52,542 nucleotides of DNA from Oscillospiraceae bacterium (GTDB lineage Bacteria > Bacillota > Clostridia > Oscillospirales > Ruminococcaceae), in contig JAAYNJ010000018.1 of assembly GCA_012520915.1 (NCBI GenBank), positions 1-52,542 on the forward strand. The letters are read 5' to 3'. A program made the translations under genes and the position numbers. This document shows, one piece after another, positions 32,721 to 42,280 of this stretch. The notes under the pieces are model-generated. The model was given only the letters and a program-made list of their open reading frames with translations. It was not told where the DNA came from and ran no database searches. Numbering within the stretch: the stretch's first letter is position 1; each line of letters begins with the position of its first letter.

Positions 32721-33173
32721 ATGGTTAGGAATTTTGAGCGAGAAATTGAAAAACTGATAAGAAGAAGCAAGGTTTGTGTTTTAGGTTCAGTTGATGTGAA
32801 CGGCTATCCGAATTCGAAAGCGATGTTTCGGCCCCGAAAGGTTTTAGGAGTTAAAACATTTTACCTTCCCACTTCGATCAAATCGGAACATGTAGCTCAG
32901 ATTGCCTCCAACCCGAGAACTTCGTTATATTTCTATAAAAGATGGTTTGGATTTAAGGGAGTTCTTTTAGTTGGGAATGCAGAGATAATAACCGATACAG
33001 ATGTAAAAGAAATGTTGTGGGACAAGAAAGATTTAAAGCTGTTTGCAGGAGGGGTAGCGGATCCCGATTACTGTGTTTTGAAATTTACCTGCACTAGCGG
33101 AAGAATATTCAATAAAAGAGATTCTCAGAATTTTGTTGTTGAAGGAGACAAAGCGCGAAGTTTGGATTTTTGA
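32721..33173 (+). CDS. pyridoxamine 5'-phosphate oxidase-like flavin protein
   Basis: A 150-residue split-barrel protein of the PNPOx/general stress protein 26-like group: VCVLGSVDVNGYPNSKAMF (about residues 18 to 36), then FYLPTSIKSEHVAQIASNPR and SLYFYKRWFGFKGVLLVGNAEI. It should bind FMN or a related cofactor; the substrate is unknown. It follows the phosphofructokinase gene by 15 bases and probably shares its transcript. Confidence 0.82.
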   Translation: MVRNFEREIEKLIRRSKVCVLGSVDVNGYPNSKAMFRPRKVLGVKTFYLPTSIKSEHVAQIASNPRTSLYFYKRWFGFKGVLLVGNAEIITDTDVKEMLWDKKDLKLFAGGVADPDYCVLKFTCTSGRIFNKRDSQNFVVEGDKARSLDF

Positions 33174-33187
33174 TTGGATAAAAAATG

Positions 33188-33226
33188 AATTCGGACAGTT
33201 TGATTGTTTATCAAACTGTCCGAATT
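33188..33226. terminator. 17-bp perfect hairpin terminator
   Basis: AATTCGGACAGTTTGAT (33188-33204) pairs perfectly with 33210-33226 over a five-base loop. On the minus strand it is followed by CATTTTTTATCC, so it ends the asnA-glnN transcript; on the plus strand the tail is poorer. Confidence 0.88.
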
Positions 33227-33254
33227 ATTATGTTTGAGAAGGAAAAAAGAAAAC

Positions 33255-35330
33255 CTATTGCTTGTATAGCATATCAGTATAACTGGGATACGGCCAGGAG
33301 TCGGATGGTATCAACTTTTCAGCCTCGTCACAAAAATATCTTAGTGTCTGCATATTTTTTAATACCTGTTCATAACAGATATCGGCTTTCTTTAAAATAT
33401 CCGGCTGAGACGAAACATAGCTTACGGAGCGTTCCAGTTCGTTTAGGTTTTTGTCAATTAAATCCGCTAAATGTATTAATTTCTTTAACAGATTGGTGAT
33501 TGAATCGGAGGCAAGGGAAAGATCTGAGATATTTTTTGAACAACTTGAGACTTCAGCAATAAACCTTACACATGCAGGGAAGACATCGGCCTTTACCATG
33601 CTGATCATAGTGCTTGCTTCAATGAGTGAAATGTTGATGTAATTATTCATCATAATTTCGTATCTTGCATATAATTCAGCTTTACTTAGAACTTCATATT
33701 TGCTGAATAAGTTAATGTTTTTATCAGCAAGGATGATGGGTATGGCAATTCTGGTTGAAGAACAGGAAAAGAGACCTCTTGATTTTGCCTCGGCAAGCCA
33801 CTCATCGGAATAATTATCGCCGTTGAAGATTATTCTGCTGTGTTTTCTGAAAATATCGCCGATTATTTCTTTTGCCGCAAATTCTATGTCATCTGATTTT
33901 TCAATATATTCACATATGTACTCTAATGAATCGGCAACGGCAGTATTTATGACTGTGTTCGTGAAGCCGATAGATTGTGAAGAGCCGACCATTCTGAATT
34001 CAAATTTATTGCCGGTAAAGGCAAAAGGAGAAGTTCTGTTCCTGTCACAATCATCAAGCTCAAGGAAAGGAAGATTTGACACTCCTGTGAAAAGGTGATG
34101 CCTATCGTTTTCTGAAAAGACTCTTGACTCTGATATGCTTTTTAGAATACCGGTAAGATGTTCGCCGATAAAAAGTGACATAATGGTTGGCGGTGCTTCA
34201 TTTCCGCCCAATCTGTAATCGTTTCCGGGCGTGGAGGAAGATAAAAACATCAAATCTCCATATAAATCAACAGCCCTGATCACAGAAGAGAAAAATAATA
34301 AAAATTTAATGTTTGAAGAGGGGTTGTCGCCGGGGTTTAGAAGGTTTTCGCCGGAATCCGTCATAAGTGACCAGTTATTGTGTTTTCCCGACCCGTTTAC
34401 TCCTTCAAAGGGTTTTTCATGAAGAAGGCAACCGAATCCGTGTTGTCTTGCTAAAGGCCTTATCACCTGCATTAAAAGTTGGTTGTGATCCAATGCCACG
34501 TTGACGGTTGAATATATTATCGCCACTTCATTTTGAGCGGGTGCGGTTTCGTTGTGGCGAGTTTTACTTGGTATGCCCAAAGACCAGAGTTTTTTATCCA
34601 AATCTTCCATAAAAGCCATGACTCTGGTCCTGATTCTACTGTAATAGTAGTCTCCAAGTTCCTGCCCTTTGGGAGGTTTTGATCCGATAAGCGTCCTGCC
34701 GCAAATAATAAGATCCATCCTTTTTTCGTAATATTTTCTGTCAATCAAAAAATATTCCTGTTCAGCACCAACGGTAGCTTTTACACTTTCGACTGTTTTA
34801 TCACCCAACAAGTTAAGTAATCTCAACGATTGAGCCTCAAGTGCCTGCATGGATCTGAGTAACGGTATCTTTTGATCTAAAGCTTCACCGTTATAACTGT
34901 AAAATGCCGTGGGTATATATAGAGTTGTTCCAAGTAAAAATGCCGGGGAAGTCGGATCCCACGCTGAATATCCGCGTGCTTCAAAGGTCGCCCTTAAACC
35001 GCCTGACGGCAAACTGCTTGCATCTCCTTCACCCCGAATCAACATTTTGCCGGAAAAAGTATAGATTGGATTAGTTTTATTAACTCCCGATAAAAATGCT
35101 TCATGTTTACCTGCCGTCAAGCCGGTTAAAGGAATAAACCAATGGGTATAATGGGTTGCGCCGTTATCCATAGCCCAAACTCGCATTGATTCAGCTACCA
35201 TATTTGCAATATCTTCAGTCAATGCTTTACCACGGTCTCTAATAGAACAGAATTCGCTGTATACTGAAGCAGGCAAACTGGATTTAATTATCTCGTCACT
35301 AAATACAAATTTTGCAAACATATTACTCAC
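33255..35330 (-). CDS. glnN: glutamine synthetase type III
   Basis: A 691-residue GSIII enzyme that makes glutamine from glutamate, ammonia and ATP. Typical stretches are DNGATHYTHWFIPLTGLTAGK (in part), SGGLRATFEARGYSAWDPTS, GAEQEYFLIDR, RHNETAPAQNEVAIIY, FEGVNGSGKHNNWSL and PGNDYRLGGNEAPPTI. Length is normal for type III, much longer than type I. It starts at GTG with GGAG about 5 bases upstream. It follows asnA by 20 bases, forming an ammonia-assimilation operon ending at a strong terminator. Confidence 0.95.
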   Translation of the reverse strand: MSNMFAKFVFSDEIIKSSLPASVYSEFCSIRDRGKALTEDIANMVAESMRVWAMDNGATHYTHWFIPLTGLTAGKHEAFLSGVNKTNPIYTFSGKMLIRGEGDASSLPSGGLRATFEARGYSAWDPTSPAFLLGTTLYIPTAFYSYNGEALDQKIPLLRSMQALEAQSLRLLNLLGDKTVESVKATVGAEQEYFLIDRKYYEKRMDLIICGRTLIGSKPPKGQELGDYYYSRIRTRVMAFMEDLDKKLWSLGIPSKTRHNETAPAQNEVAIIYSTVNVALDHNQLLMQVIRPLARQHGFGCLLHEKPFEGVNGSGKHNNWSLMTDSGENLLNPGDNPSSNIKFLLFFSSVIRAVDLYGDLMFLSSSTPGNDYRLGGNEAPPTIMSLFIGEHLTGILKSISESRVFSENDRHHLFTGVSNLPFLELDDCDRNRTSPFAFTGNKFEFRMVGSSQSIGFTNTVINTAVADSLEYICEYIEKSDDIEFAAKEIIGDIFRKHSRIIFNGDNYSDEWLAEAKSRGLFSCSSTRIAIPIILADKNINLFSKYEVLSKAELYARYEIMMNNYINISLIEASTMISMVKADVFPACVRFIAEVSSCSKNISDLSLASDSITNLLKKLIHLADLIDKNLNELERSVSYVSSQPDILKKADICYEQVLKNMQTLRYFCDEAEKLIPSDSWPYPSYTDMLYKQ

Positions 35331-35350
35331 AAATTCTCCGAAATAGAATT

Positions 35351-36364
35351 TTATAAAAGATTTATTCCGTTACTTAAGCATGATTTAACAGTTTTATCAT
35401 CCCAAACCGATGCCTGCACCTCTCCAATATGAGCTTTCTGCAACATAAGCATACAAACGCGGGACTGCCCTATACCCCCACCTATGGTAAGCGGAAGCTC
35501 ACCGGATAGCAGCGATTTGTGGAATGACATCCCTGATTTATACTCTGAACCGGATAAAAGTAGTTGCCTTCGTAATGCGTCTTCATCCACTCTGATGCCC
35601 ATACTTGATAATTCAACCGAACGATTGAGTAGGGGATACCATACCAACAGGTCACCGTTCAATGACCAATCGTCATAGTCTGCTGCACGTGTATCATGTG
35701 GCTTACCGTCTGAAAGCGGTGCGCCGATTCCGATTATAAACACAATACCATGTTTTTTGCAGATTTTATCTTCACGATTATGGGAATTTAAATCCGGGTA
35801 TTTATCAAGTAGTTCTTGAGAAGTAATGAAGTAAGGCTCTTCATTAAAGAGGCTTGAACCCAGGTCAAAATTACTGTTAAGTATATTTTCGGTGGCGCGA
35901 AGAGAATCAACAATCTTTTTTACAGTGCTCTTTAAATACTCGATATTTCTTTCTTCTCTTGATATAATTTTTTCCCAGTCCCACTGATCAACATATATGG
36001 AATGCAGGTTGTCGAGCACCTCGTCTCTTCTCAAAGCGTTCATATCGGTGTATATTCCTGAATTTTCATCAAATCCGTAATATGAAAGCGCATATCTCTT
36101 CCACTTTGCAAGAGATTGTACTATTTGAACATCAAAACCGGCATCAGGCACATCAAAAGTCACAGCTCTTTCACGACCCGTTAAATCATCGTTTAGTCCT
36201 GTTTCGGGTCGAACGGTCATAGGAGCGGAAACTCTGATTAGATTTAAATTTTCTGCCAATATTCTTTCAAGATTGTCTTTAATCAGCTTTATTGCTTTTT
36301 GTGTTTCTATTAAACCGAGTATGTTTTTATAATCTTTGGGAATGATTAGGTTCTTAAGTCCCAT
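35351..36364 (-). CDS. asnA: ammonia-dependent asparagine synthetase
   Basis: A 337-residue aspartate-ammonia ligase, a relative of class II tRNA synthetases. LIRVSAPMTVRPETGLNDDL (about residues 43 to 62), VQSLAKWKRYAL, IYTDMNALRRDE, SIYVDQWDWEKII and TIGGGIGQSRVCMLML are family marks. The frame is open 42 codons further with a hydrophobic stretch, but the ATG at 36364 (MGLKNLIIPKDY) has GGAG 9 bases upstream and matches the normal family start. First gene of the asnA-glnN operon. Confidence 0.94.
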   Translation of the reverse strand: MGLKNLIIPKDYKNILGLIETQKAIKLIKDNLERILAENLNLIRVSAPMTVRPETGLNDDLTGRERAVTFDVPDAGFDVQIVQSLAKWKRYALSYYGFDENSGIYTDMNALRRDEVLDNLHSIYVDQWDWEKIISREERNIEYLKSTVKKIVDSLRATENILNSNFDLGSSLFNEEPYFITSQELLDKYPDLNSHNREDKICKKHGIVFIIGIGAPLSDGKPHDTRAADYDDWSLNGDLLVWYPLLNRSVELSSMGIRVDEDALRRQLLLSGSEYKSGMSFHKSLLSGELPLTIGGGIGQSRVCMLMLQKAHIGEVQASVWDDKTVKSCLSNGINLL

Positions 36365-36447
36365 GAAACTTTTCTCCAATTCATATTCGTGATAATCTTG
36401 AAATATGTTATCAAAAATCGAAGTGCAATACAACAAAAACGAGATTA

Positions 36448-36476
36448 TTGATATAAAGCTACCCAAAAAGTATAAT
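36448..36476 (+). promoter_or_regulatory. murD operon promoter
   Basis: TTGATA (36448-36453), 17-base spacer, TATAAT (36471-36476), about 40 bases before the murD start. Strong match. Confidence 0.8.
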
Positions 36477-36515
36477 GAACGAAGCTGCAATTATATATAA
36501 GAAAGGGAAGATTAA

Positions 36516-37895
36516 TTGGAAAATCTGAGAGAATATTACAAATCATTAAATAATAAAAAGGTTGCGTTTATAGGACTTGGTATGAGTCATTCCCAACTAA
36601 TCGAAAAATTTTTGGGGTACGGCAGCAAAGTTACTATTTGTGATAAAAAGGAACTCGAAGAACTCAACATTCCCTTAAACATGTTAAATCTTGGAAATTT
36701 AAGTTTTTCCCTAGGGACAGATTACCTGAAAGGGCTGAAAAACTATGACATTGTTTTCAGATCCCCCGGCGTGGAATTTACTAAACCTGAAATACAAGAT
36801 GCGGTAAATCATGGGATTTATGTTACATCTGAAATAGAGGAATTTTTCAAACTATGTCCCTGTAAGATTATAGGAATTACCGGAAGTGACGGAAAGACGA
36901 CGACATCATCGCTCATATACAAAATATTGAAAGACTACGGACATCGTGTTTGGCTTGGAGGAAATATTGGAAGACCTATGTTGCCCATTATTGATGAAAT
37001 AAAAAAAGACGACTTAGTAGTGGTTGAATTGTCCAGTTTCCAACTAATCTCAATGAAATCGAGTCCCGATATTTCTATAATTACAAATATTACACCGAAT
37101 CATTTGGATCATCACAAAGATATGAACGAATATATTGATGCAAAAAGAAATATTATTAAGTTTCAAAAAAGCAATTCAATAGCAGTATTAAACATTAAGA
37201 ATGAAATAACAGCTTCAATGAGAAGTGAAGTCGTCGGTGAGCTGAGGGAGTTCGGTCTTCCGACTTCGAGAAATGGTGCATACACCTTGGATAAGAATTT
37301 GTTTTCAACCTATCTGGACAAAAACACGAAAGTTTTCAATATGACGGACATTAAGTTAAAAGGCAATCACAATTTTGAGAATATAGAGGCAGCGTATCTG
37401 GCAACCAGATCCTTAGTGTCTACGGAAAGTTTCATATCTTCGGTTTCTTCGTTCAGTCCGGTTGAACACAGGATTGAATTTGTAGCCAAGATCGATGAAG
37501 TGGAGTGGTATAACGACTCAATCGCCACAACGCCGAGCAGAACTATAGCCGGATTGAAGTCGTTTGACAGAAAGGTAATTCTGATAGCCGGAGGATCTGA
37601 TAAAGGACTTTCCTTTAACACTCTCGCAAAGTGCGCGGATAAATATGTAAAAACAATCATCCTTATGGGGACAACCTCGGAAAAAATTTTAGATGCGCTG
37701 TATGAAGTAAAATCAGGAATTAATGTTTTATATGCCGGTAATATGTCTGAAGCAGTAAGCAAAGCGCGTGAAAGCAGTGTTGTTGGAGACATCGTTTTAC
37801 TCTCCCCGGCGTCTCCGAGTTTTGATATGTATACAAATTTTGAAGAAAGAGGAAGACATTTTAAAAAGCTCGTTTTGGAGATGTCGGATGAGTAA
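36516..37895 (+). CDS. murD: UDP-N-acetylmuramoyl-L-alanine:D-glutamate ligase
   Basis: A 459-residue Mur ligase that adds D-glutamate to the peptidoglycan precursor. An N-terminal Rossmann-like UDP-binding part (VAFIGLGMSHSQL) is followed by the ATP loop GITGSDGKTTTSSL (about residues 119 to 132), LSSFQL, TNITPNHLDHH and the C-terminal EWYNDSIATTPSRTIAGL and GGSDKGLSF. It starts at TTG after GGGAAG. It overlaps the next gene by 8 bases. It lies apart from any other mur gene in this window. Confidence 0.93.
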   Translation: MENLREYYKSLNNKKVAFIGLGMSHSQLIEKFLGYGSKVTICDKKELEELNIPLNMLNLGNLSFSLGTDYLKGLKNYDIVFRSPGVEFTKPEIQDAVNHGIYVTSEIEEFFKLCPCKIIGITGSDGKTTTSSLIYKILKDYGHRVWLGGNIGRPMLPIIDEIKKDDLVVVELSSFQLISMKSSPDISIITNITPNHLDHHKDMNEYIDAKRNIIKFQKSNSIAVLNIKNEITASMRSEVVGELREFGLPTSRNGAYTLDKNLFSTYLDKNTKVFNMTDIKLKGNHNFENIEAAYLATRSLVSTESFISSVSSFSPVEHRIEFVAKIDEVEWYNDSIATTPSRTIAGLKSFDRKVILIAGGSDKGLSFNTLAKCADKYVKTIILMGTTSEKILDALYEVKSGINVLYAGNMSEAVSKARESSVVGDIVLLSPASPSFDMYTNFEERGRHFKKLVLEMSDE

Positions 37896-39159
37896 ATTTA
37901 ATTGGACGGATTTCGGTATTGATAAAAAACTATCCGCTATTGACAGAGATGCGATGAGCATGTGCCAAAAGCATTTTAAAATTGCGGAAGATATTAGAGA
38001 CATCAACCAACTGAAAGTATTAAATTCATTTATTGAGTTGGGAGTAGGAGCGCAACATCTCCAAGGTTCAACAGGGTACGGTTACGGTGATATTGGCAGA
38101 GAAATGTTCGACAAAGTATTTGCCAAATCGATTGGAGCTGAGGATGCCCTTTGCAGGACACAATTAATGAGCGGCACACACGCAATTACAGTTATGCTTT
38201 TCGGAATTCTCCGACGAAATATGACAATGCTATCAATCAGCGGTACACCGTATAGCACCTTAAGACAAAGCTTGGGACTTGGTGATTCGAAAAGAGGGAG
38301 TCTTCATGATTACGGGATAACATACAAGCAAATTGAATTGGATCTTAATGGAAATATTAATGTCGATGAAGTAGCTAGAAATATTGATGAAGTTGATATG
38401 GTATACATACAGAGATCCAGAGGATATAGCGTAAGAAATGCCGTTTCTCCGGAGGAAATCGGGAGAATCTCCTCAACTATAAAGGAAATAAATAGAGAAG
38501 TTATTATCGCTGTCGACAACTGTTACGGCGAATTTACGACAACATCCGAACCTACAGAATTTGGTGCTGACATAATGGCCGGATCGTTTATAAAAAATCC
38601 GGGCGGCGGAATTGCGGAAACGGGAGGATATATTGCCGGCAAGAATAGTCTTGTGGAGCTATGTGCTGAAAGACTGACTGCCCCCGGTGTGGGAAGAGAA
38701 ATCGGAAGCAACATATTGGGTTATAGAAATATGTTCCTTGGGCTCTATATGTCGCCGCATATTACTTGTGAGGCGCTAAAAGGTTCGATTTACTCTTCGG
38801 CATTGTTCGAATTGGCAGGTTATAAGGTGTCTCCATCATTCTCCGAAAGAAGAAACGACATTATAACTTCAATAGAAATGGGAAACGAGAATAAGTTAAT
38901 GGAATTTTGTAAGGCGATACAGTCAACATCGCCGATAGACAGTTATGCCGTACCTGTACCTGGGAGAATGCCCGGATATGAAACCGATGTAATAATGGCT
39001 TCGGGCTCCTTTACAAACGGATCTTCAATAGAACTCTCATGTGATGCGCCGGTAGCTCCTCCTTATAATGTCTATGTGCAGGGCGGATTAAATCTTATTA
39101 GTACAAGATATGCTCTTCTAAAAGCTCTATCTGCTTTGGGGAATAATAATGACTGCTAA
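37888..39159 (+). CDS. methionine gamma-lyase-like PLP enzyme (YnbB family)
   Basis: A 423-residue PLP enzyme of the family often labelled aluminium resistance protein. AQHLQGSTGYGYGDIGRE (about residues 55 to 71), LMSGTHAI, VDNCYGEFTTTSEP with the PLP-contacting Asp210, and AGSFIKNPGGGIAETGGY with the Schiff-base Lys236 are visible. It probably breaks down methionine or a related thiol amino acid; the family's substrate is poorly defined. The start is the ATG at 37888 inside the murD end, with GGAG 8 bases upstream. It overlaps the next gene by 11 bases. Confidence 0.88.
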   Translation: MSKFNWTDFGIDKKLSAIDRDAMSMCQKHFKIAEDIRDINQLKVLNSFIELGVGAQHLQGSTGYGYGDIGREMFDKVFAKSIGAEDALCRTQLMSGTHAITVMLFGILRRNMTMLSISGTPYSTLRQSLGLGDSKRGSLHDYGITYKQIELDLNGNINVDEVARNIDEVDMVYIQRSRGYSVRNAVSPEEIGRISSTIKEINREVIIAVDNCYGEFTTTSEPTEFGADIMAGSFIKNPGGGIAETGGYIAGKNSLVELCAERLTAPGVGREIGSNILGYRNMFLGLYMSPHITCEALKGSIYSSALFELAGYKVSPSFSERRNDIITSIEMGNENKLMEFCKAIQSTSPIDSYAVPVPGRMPGYETDVIMASGSFTNGSSIELSCDAPVAPPYNVYVQGGLNLISTRYALLKALSALGNNNDC

Positions 39160-41158
39160 CAAGAAACCGATTTTAAATTTTTTGATCAAAACTCTAATGA
39201 CAATCATTCTGTTCGTTATTTTGACGACTTGCTTTTTTGGGACGGAATACACCTATTCGATTTATGCGTCTATATACTTTATTGGCATAATTTTATCGGG
39301 AATACCGCATCTAAAAGCCCTGAAATCTGAAAACACCCCGTTAGAATTTATTTTATTTTCCTTTTCTATAGGGATTTTTCAGCTAATTATCCTTTACCTG
39401 GTGCTATCCGCATTAAAACTGTACTCATTCTTCTCCTATATCCCGTTGTTAAGTATCGTGATTTCGCTGATTGTTCTATATCTAAAAAGAAAAGCTAAAT
39501 TAAGGTTCAAAGCTGATGCCGGTGAACTTAATTTGGCTTTTTGGTTTGCTCTTATCGCTTTGATAGGAGTACTTATTTCGCTTACATCCAATAACACCAC
39601 TCCTATTATGGCTGGTGGCAGCAGATATCATGTGGATTTACTGAATTCAGTAGGTTTGGTTGATTCCGCATCACGGGGTTTTCCGTTTGAAGATGTTAAA
39701 GCAGCAGGGATACCGTACAATTACCATGTCTTGAGTTTTGCTATTTTAGGGGTTCTGAAATCTGTTTCCGGCATCGACAACTTTTCTTTGATAACATTGT
39801 TTTCCCTTACCGTTTTTACGCCCTTCTTTGCAGCTTGTGTAGCGGCATTATCTAAGAGAATATTGGGTAATAGTCTGAAAATCGCATTTGTATTTGTTGC
39901 GATATTTATTTTATCACCCTTTGACAATATGTTTTTGTACTACCTTTACTCGGATACCTTAGGATTTTCGCTATCCGCAGCATTTGGTGCGCTTTCAATT
40001 CTTGCGCTTCTTAAATTCTTTGAGAGCAAAGATAAAAAGATATCGTCCGATATTGTTTTATGTTGTATAACCTTAGCCCTTTCCACCTTTGCAAAAGGTC
40101 CCGTTGCGGCTGTTTATGTTCTAGGATTTGGTATGGTTTTCCTTGTTGCTATTTTAAGAGAAAAGAAATTTTTAAAAAATCTCGTTGTGGGGGGCATGGT
40201 TTTCCTAAGCTTTTTTTTCGTCTACCTGTTGATATATACATCAGATTCAGCATCTCTTGTGACGTTTTATCCGGGTAGATTTATTGTGGACACCGAGATA
40301 TATTCTTTTATAAGGTCAAAACTACACATAGACTCGAATTTCATTTCTATAGTTTTAATGTTTTTAACGACATATATATTTATGTTCTTCGGAATATTAC
40401 TTCAAACGTTCAGATTTGGAAAGTCAAAAAACAATGAGTTTTATTATTCAATCTTTGCAATAACAATCTCGGTTCTCGGTTTCTTGTTGACAAATATTAC
40501 GCACCAATATGGTGGAAGTGAAATTTATTTTGTTTTAGCGGCGTATCCCTTTTCCGTGATAATTCTTGTAAATGCAATCAGTTCGATGTTTGAAAATAAA
40601 GCAAAATCAAACGGTAAAATTCCAATTATCGTTTTGACGACAGGAATATTGGCGATATTAATTTTATCCGCATTACCTTCAGCAGCTTTTTTTAAAAATA
40701 AAATTCAAATCGGAAAACACCGATATTCTTCTATTAATGCAAGTAATGAAGACAGAATCATCTACGGTTTTGTTGACGATTCGATCACGGAAAAGGAATA
40801 CGAGGCACTTATCTGGATTCGTGACAATACGGACAGGAATGCAATAGTTGCATCCGAGAGGGCGGTATTAAACAGCAAATATATGTATGGAACAGCTTTT
40901 TCTGAAAGAAGATTTTTCCTTGAAGGGTATATTTATATAACCTCTTATGATGAAACTTCAAAATATTATGAAGAAATAATGAATAGAGTGTCTATTTTAG
41001 AGGGAACATATAGCGGAAATGAAAAATCTCTTAACGAATTAAAACAAAAAGATGTAGACTACATTATTTTAAGCAAAAGAATCTTTGATGACCGCAGGCC
41101 TTTTGAACAACTGCAAAGTGTATATGAGAATGAGGATATAGAAATTTTCAAATTATAA
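39149..41158 (+). CDS. large polytopic membrane protein, GT-C glycosyltransferase-like
   Basis: A 669-residue protein with about 12 membrane helices in residues 1 to 535 and a soluble C-terminal end of about 135 residues. The first large loop (about residues 150 to 190: GGSRYHVDLLNSVGLVD then GIPYNYHVLSFAIL) holds conserved-looking acidic and His residues, and the C-terminal part has YEALIWIRDNTDRNAIVASE, as in GT-C type glycosyltransferases that use lipid-linked sugars. Exact substrate unknown. It is the last of three tightly overlapping genes after murD, which suggests a surface-envelope role. Confidence 0.65.
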   Translation: MTANKKPILNFLIKTLMTIILFVILTTCFFGTEYTYSIYASIYFIGIILSGIPHLKALKSENTPLEFILFSFSIGIFQLIILYLVLSALKLYSFFSYIPLLSIVISLIVLYLKRKAKLRFKADAGELNLAFWFALIALIGVLISLTSNNTTPIMAGGSRYHVDLLNSVGLVDSASRGFPFEDVKAAGIPYNYHVLSFAILGVLKSVSGIDNFSLITLFSLTVFTPFFAACVAALSKRILGNSLKIAFVFVAIFILSPFDNMFLYYLYSDTLGFSLSAAFGALSILALLKFFESKDKKISSDIVLCCITLALSTFAKGPVAAVYVLGFGMVFLVAILREKKFLKNLVVGGMVFLSFFFVYLLIYTSDSASLVTFYPGRFIVDTEIYSFIRSKLHIDSNFISIVLMFLTTYIFMFFGILLQTFRFGKSKNNEFYYSIFAITISVLGFLLTNITHQYGGSEIYFVLAAYPFSVIILVNAISSMFENKAKSNGKIPIIVLTTGILAILILSALPSAAFFKNKIQIGKHRYSSINASNEDRIIYGFVDDSITEKEYEALIWIRDNTDRNAIVASERAVLNSKYMYGTAFSERRFFLEGYIYITSYDETSKYYEEIMNRVSILEGTYSGNEKSLNELKQKDVDYIILSKRIFDDRRPFEQLQSVYENEDIEIFKL

Positions 41159-41165
41159 GAATTAA

Positions 41166-41200
41166 AAAAAGACTGTGCACATACACGCACAGTCTTTTTT
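41166..41200. terminator. bidirectional terminator
   Basis: AAAAAGACTGTGC and GCACAGTCTTTTT form a 13-bp stem with T-runs on both strands. It ends the murD operon and the nucleoside hydrolase operon, which converge here. Confidence 0.9.
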
Positions 41201-41210
41201 GTGTGTCTGT

Positions 41211-42245
41211 TTACAGTCCTCTTTTGGCTTTGTCTTTTTCGAGAACATCGATCATCCATTTTACGAAGATATCCTTATCGGCATCAAAAGCAAAATAGCA
41301 ATTTTTGGGTGTGGGATTTACTCTTATGCGTTGATCGATTATTGTCTGACCGTATGCAATTCCTTTGGAGATATCAACATGACAATTTACATGTACGACG
41401 TTTTTAAGAACCTCAGGAATTACCAAAGCACAAACCGCCAATGCATCGTGAAGCGGTGCTCCGTTAAGTGCCTTCATCTCGGCATCCATTTGAGCATATC
41501 CTGTTGCACGCTGTTTTACAAGGTCTGCAATAAGGATTGCGGGTTTAGTTCCGATAGCACGAATTCTTTCGGATTCTTCAACTGTCATGAAACACTTATG
41601 TGTAGCATCCAGCGGAACCAACGTAATTTTACAACCGCTTTGAAGAACAATCTCCAAGGCTTCAGGGTCAACCCAAATGTTAAACTCAGCAGCAGGAGAG
41701 GAGTTGTTAACATCATGACCGCCGCCCATAATCATAATTTCTTTAATTTTAGGAATAATTCTCGGGTCTGCTCTCATTGCAATTGCAATGTTTGTTAGTG
41801 GGCCTACAGGAACCAGGGTGATCTCACCGTCTTCCGCGGCAAGAAGGGTCTTTATCAAAAATACCACGGCTGATTCAGGTTCTTCTTTTATTTTTGGCAC
41901 GGGCAACGGAAGATGGTCGGTATGAACCTGAATGGACTGTTCTCTTGTGCCTTCTCTGTGGGGGAGGGGGTTTGTGAATCCGGGCATTTGTGTAGCTTGC
42001 GGACCCCACGGCATCAAGGTAGAAGCAATCGGCAAATCGCATCCTTTATATACCTTTACTTCGTCCTGCTTGTCACAACACTCAACAACTCTCAAAGAGT
42101 TCATCGTTGTGAGCTTTACCTCAACGTTTCCGTTGACTGCTGTTATACCGAGCAAATCAAACCGCTCATCCAGCATTGCCATAACCAGCGCCATCGCATC
42201 ATCGGAACCGGTGTCAACATCCATAATAATTTTTCTTTTTTCCAT
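41211..42245 (-). CDS. nucleoside hydrolase, copy 1
   Basis: A 344-residue inosine-uridine-type nucleoside hydrolase. The calcium/ribose motif MDVDTGSDDAMAL is at residues 9 to 21, LVPVGPLTNIA and MIMGGGHDV are in the middle, EFNIWVDPEALE contacts ribose, and PLHDALAVC keeps the active-site His and the calcium-binding Asp. It frees ribose and a base from nucleosides in the cytoplasm. Copy 4 is its close relative (very similar over the whole length, also in DNA), while copies 2 and 3 are more distant. Last gene of a four-gene operon. Confidence 0.92.
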   Translation of the reverse strand: MEKRKIIMDVDTGSDDAMALVMAMLDERFDLLGITAVNGNVEVKLTTMNSLRVVECCDKQDEVKVYKGCDLPIASTLMPWGPQATQMPGFTNPLPHREGTREQSIQVHTDHLPLPVPKIKEEPESAVVFLIKTLLAAEDGEITLVPVGPLTNIAIAMRADPRIIPKIKEIMIMGGGHDVNNSSPAAEFNIWVDPEALEIVLQSGCKITLVPLDATHKCFMTVEESERIRAIGTKPAILIADLVKQRATGYAQMDAEMKALNGAPLHDALAVCALVIPEVLKNVVHVNCHVDISKGIAYGQTIIDQRIRVNPTPKNCYFAFDADKDIFVKWMIDVLEKDKAKRGL

Positions 42246-42280
42246 ATTAAAGCTTTCTCCTTATTTTTAGTAAATGTAAA

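Noticed and set aside
33188-33226. Perfect 17-bp inverted repeat as a mobile-element end
   Set aside because: It lies directly behind glnN with a T-run on that strand, has no direct repeats and no transposase nearby; a terminator explains it.
33185-33499. Plus-strand frame starting in the 17-bp hairpin
   Set aside because: It runs antisense to the end of glnN and begins inside a terminator.
36365-36490. N-terminal extension of AsnA with a hydrophobic segment
   Set aside because: The ATG at 36364 has a good ribosome site and gives the normal family length; the extension matches no part of the family.
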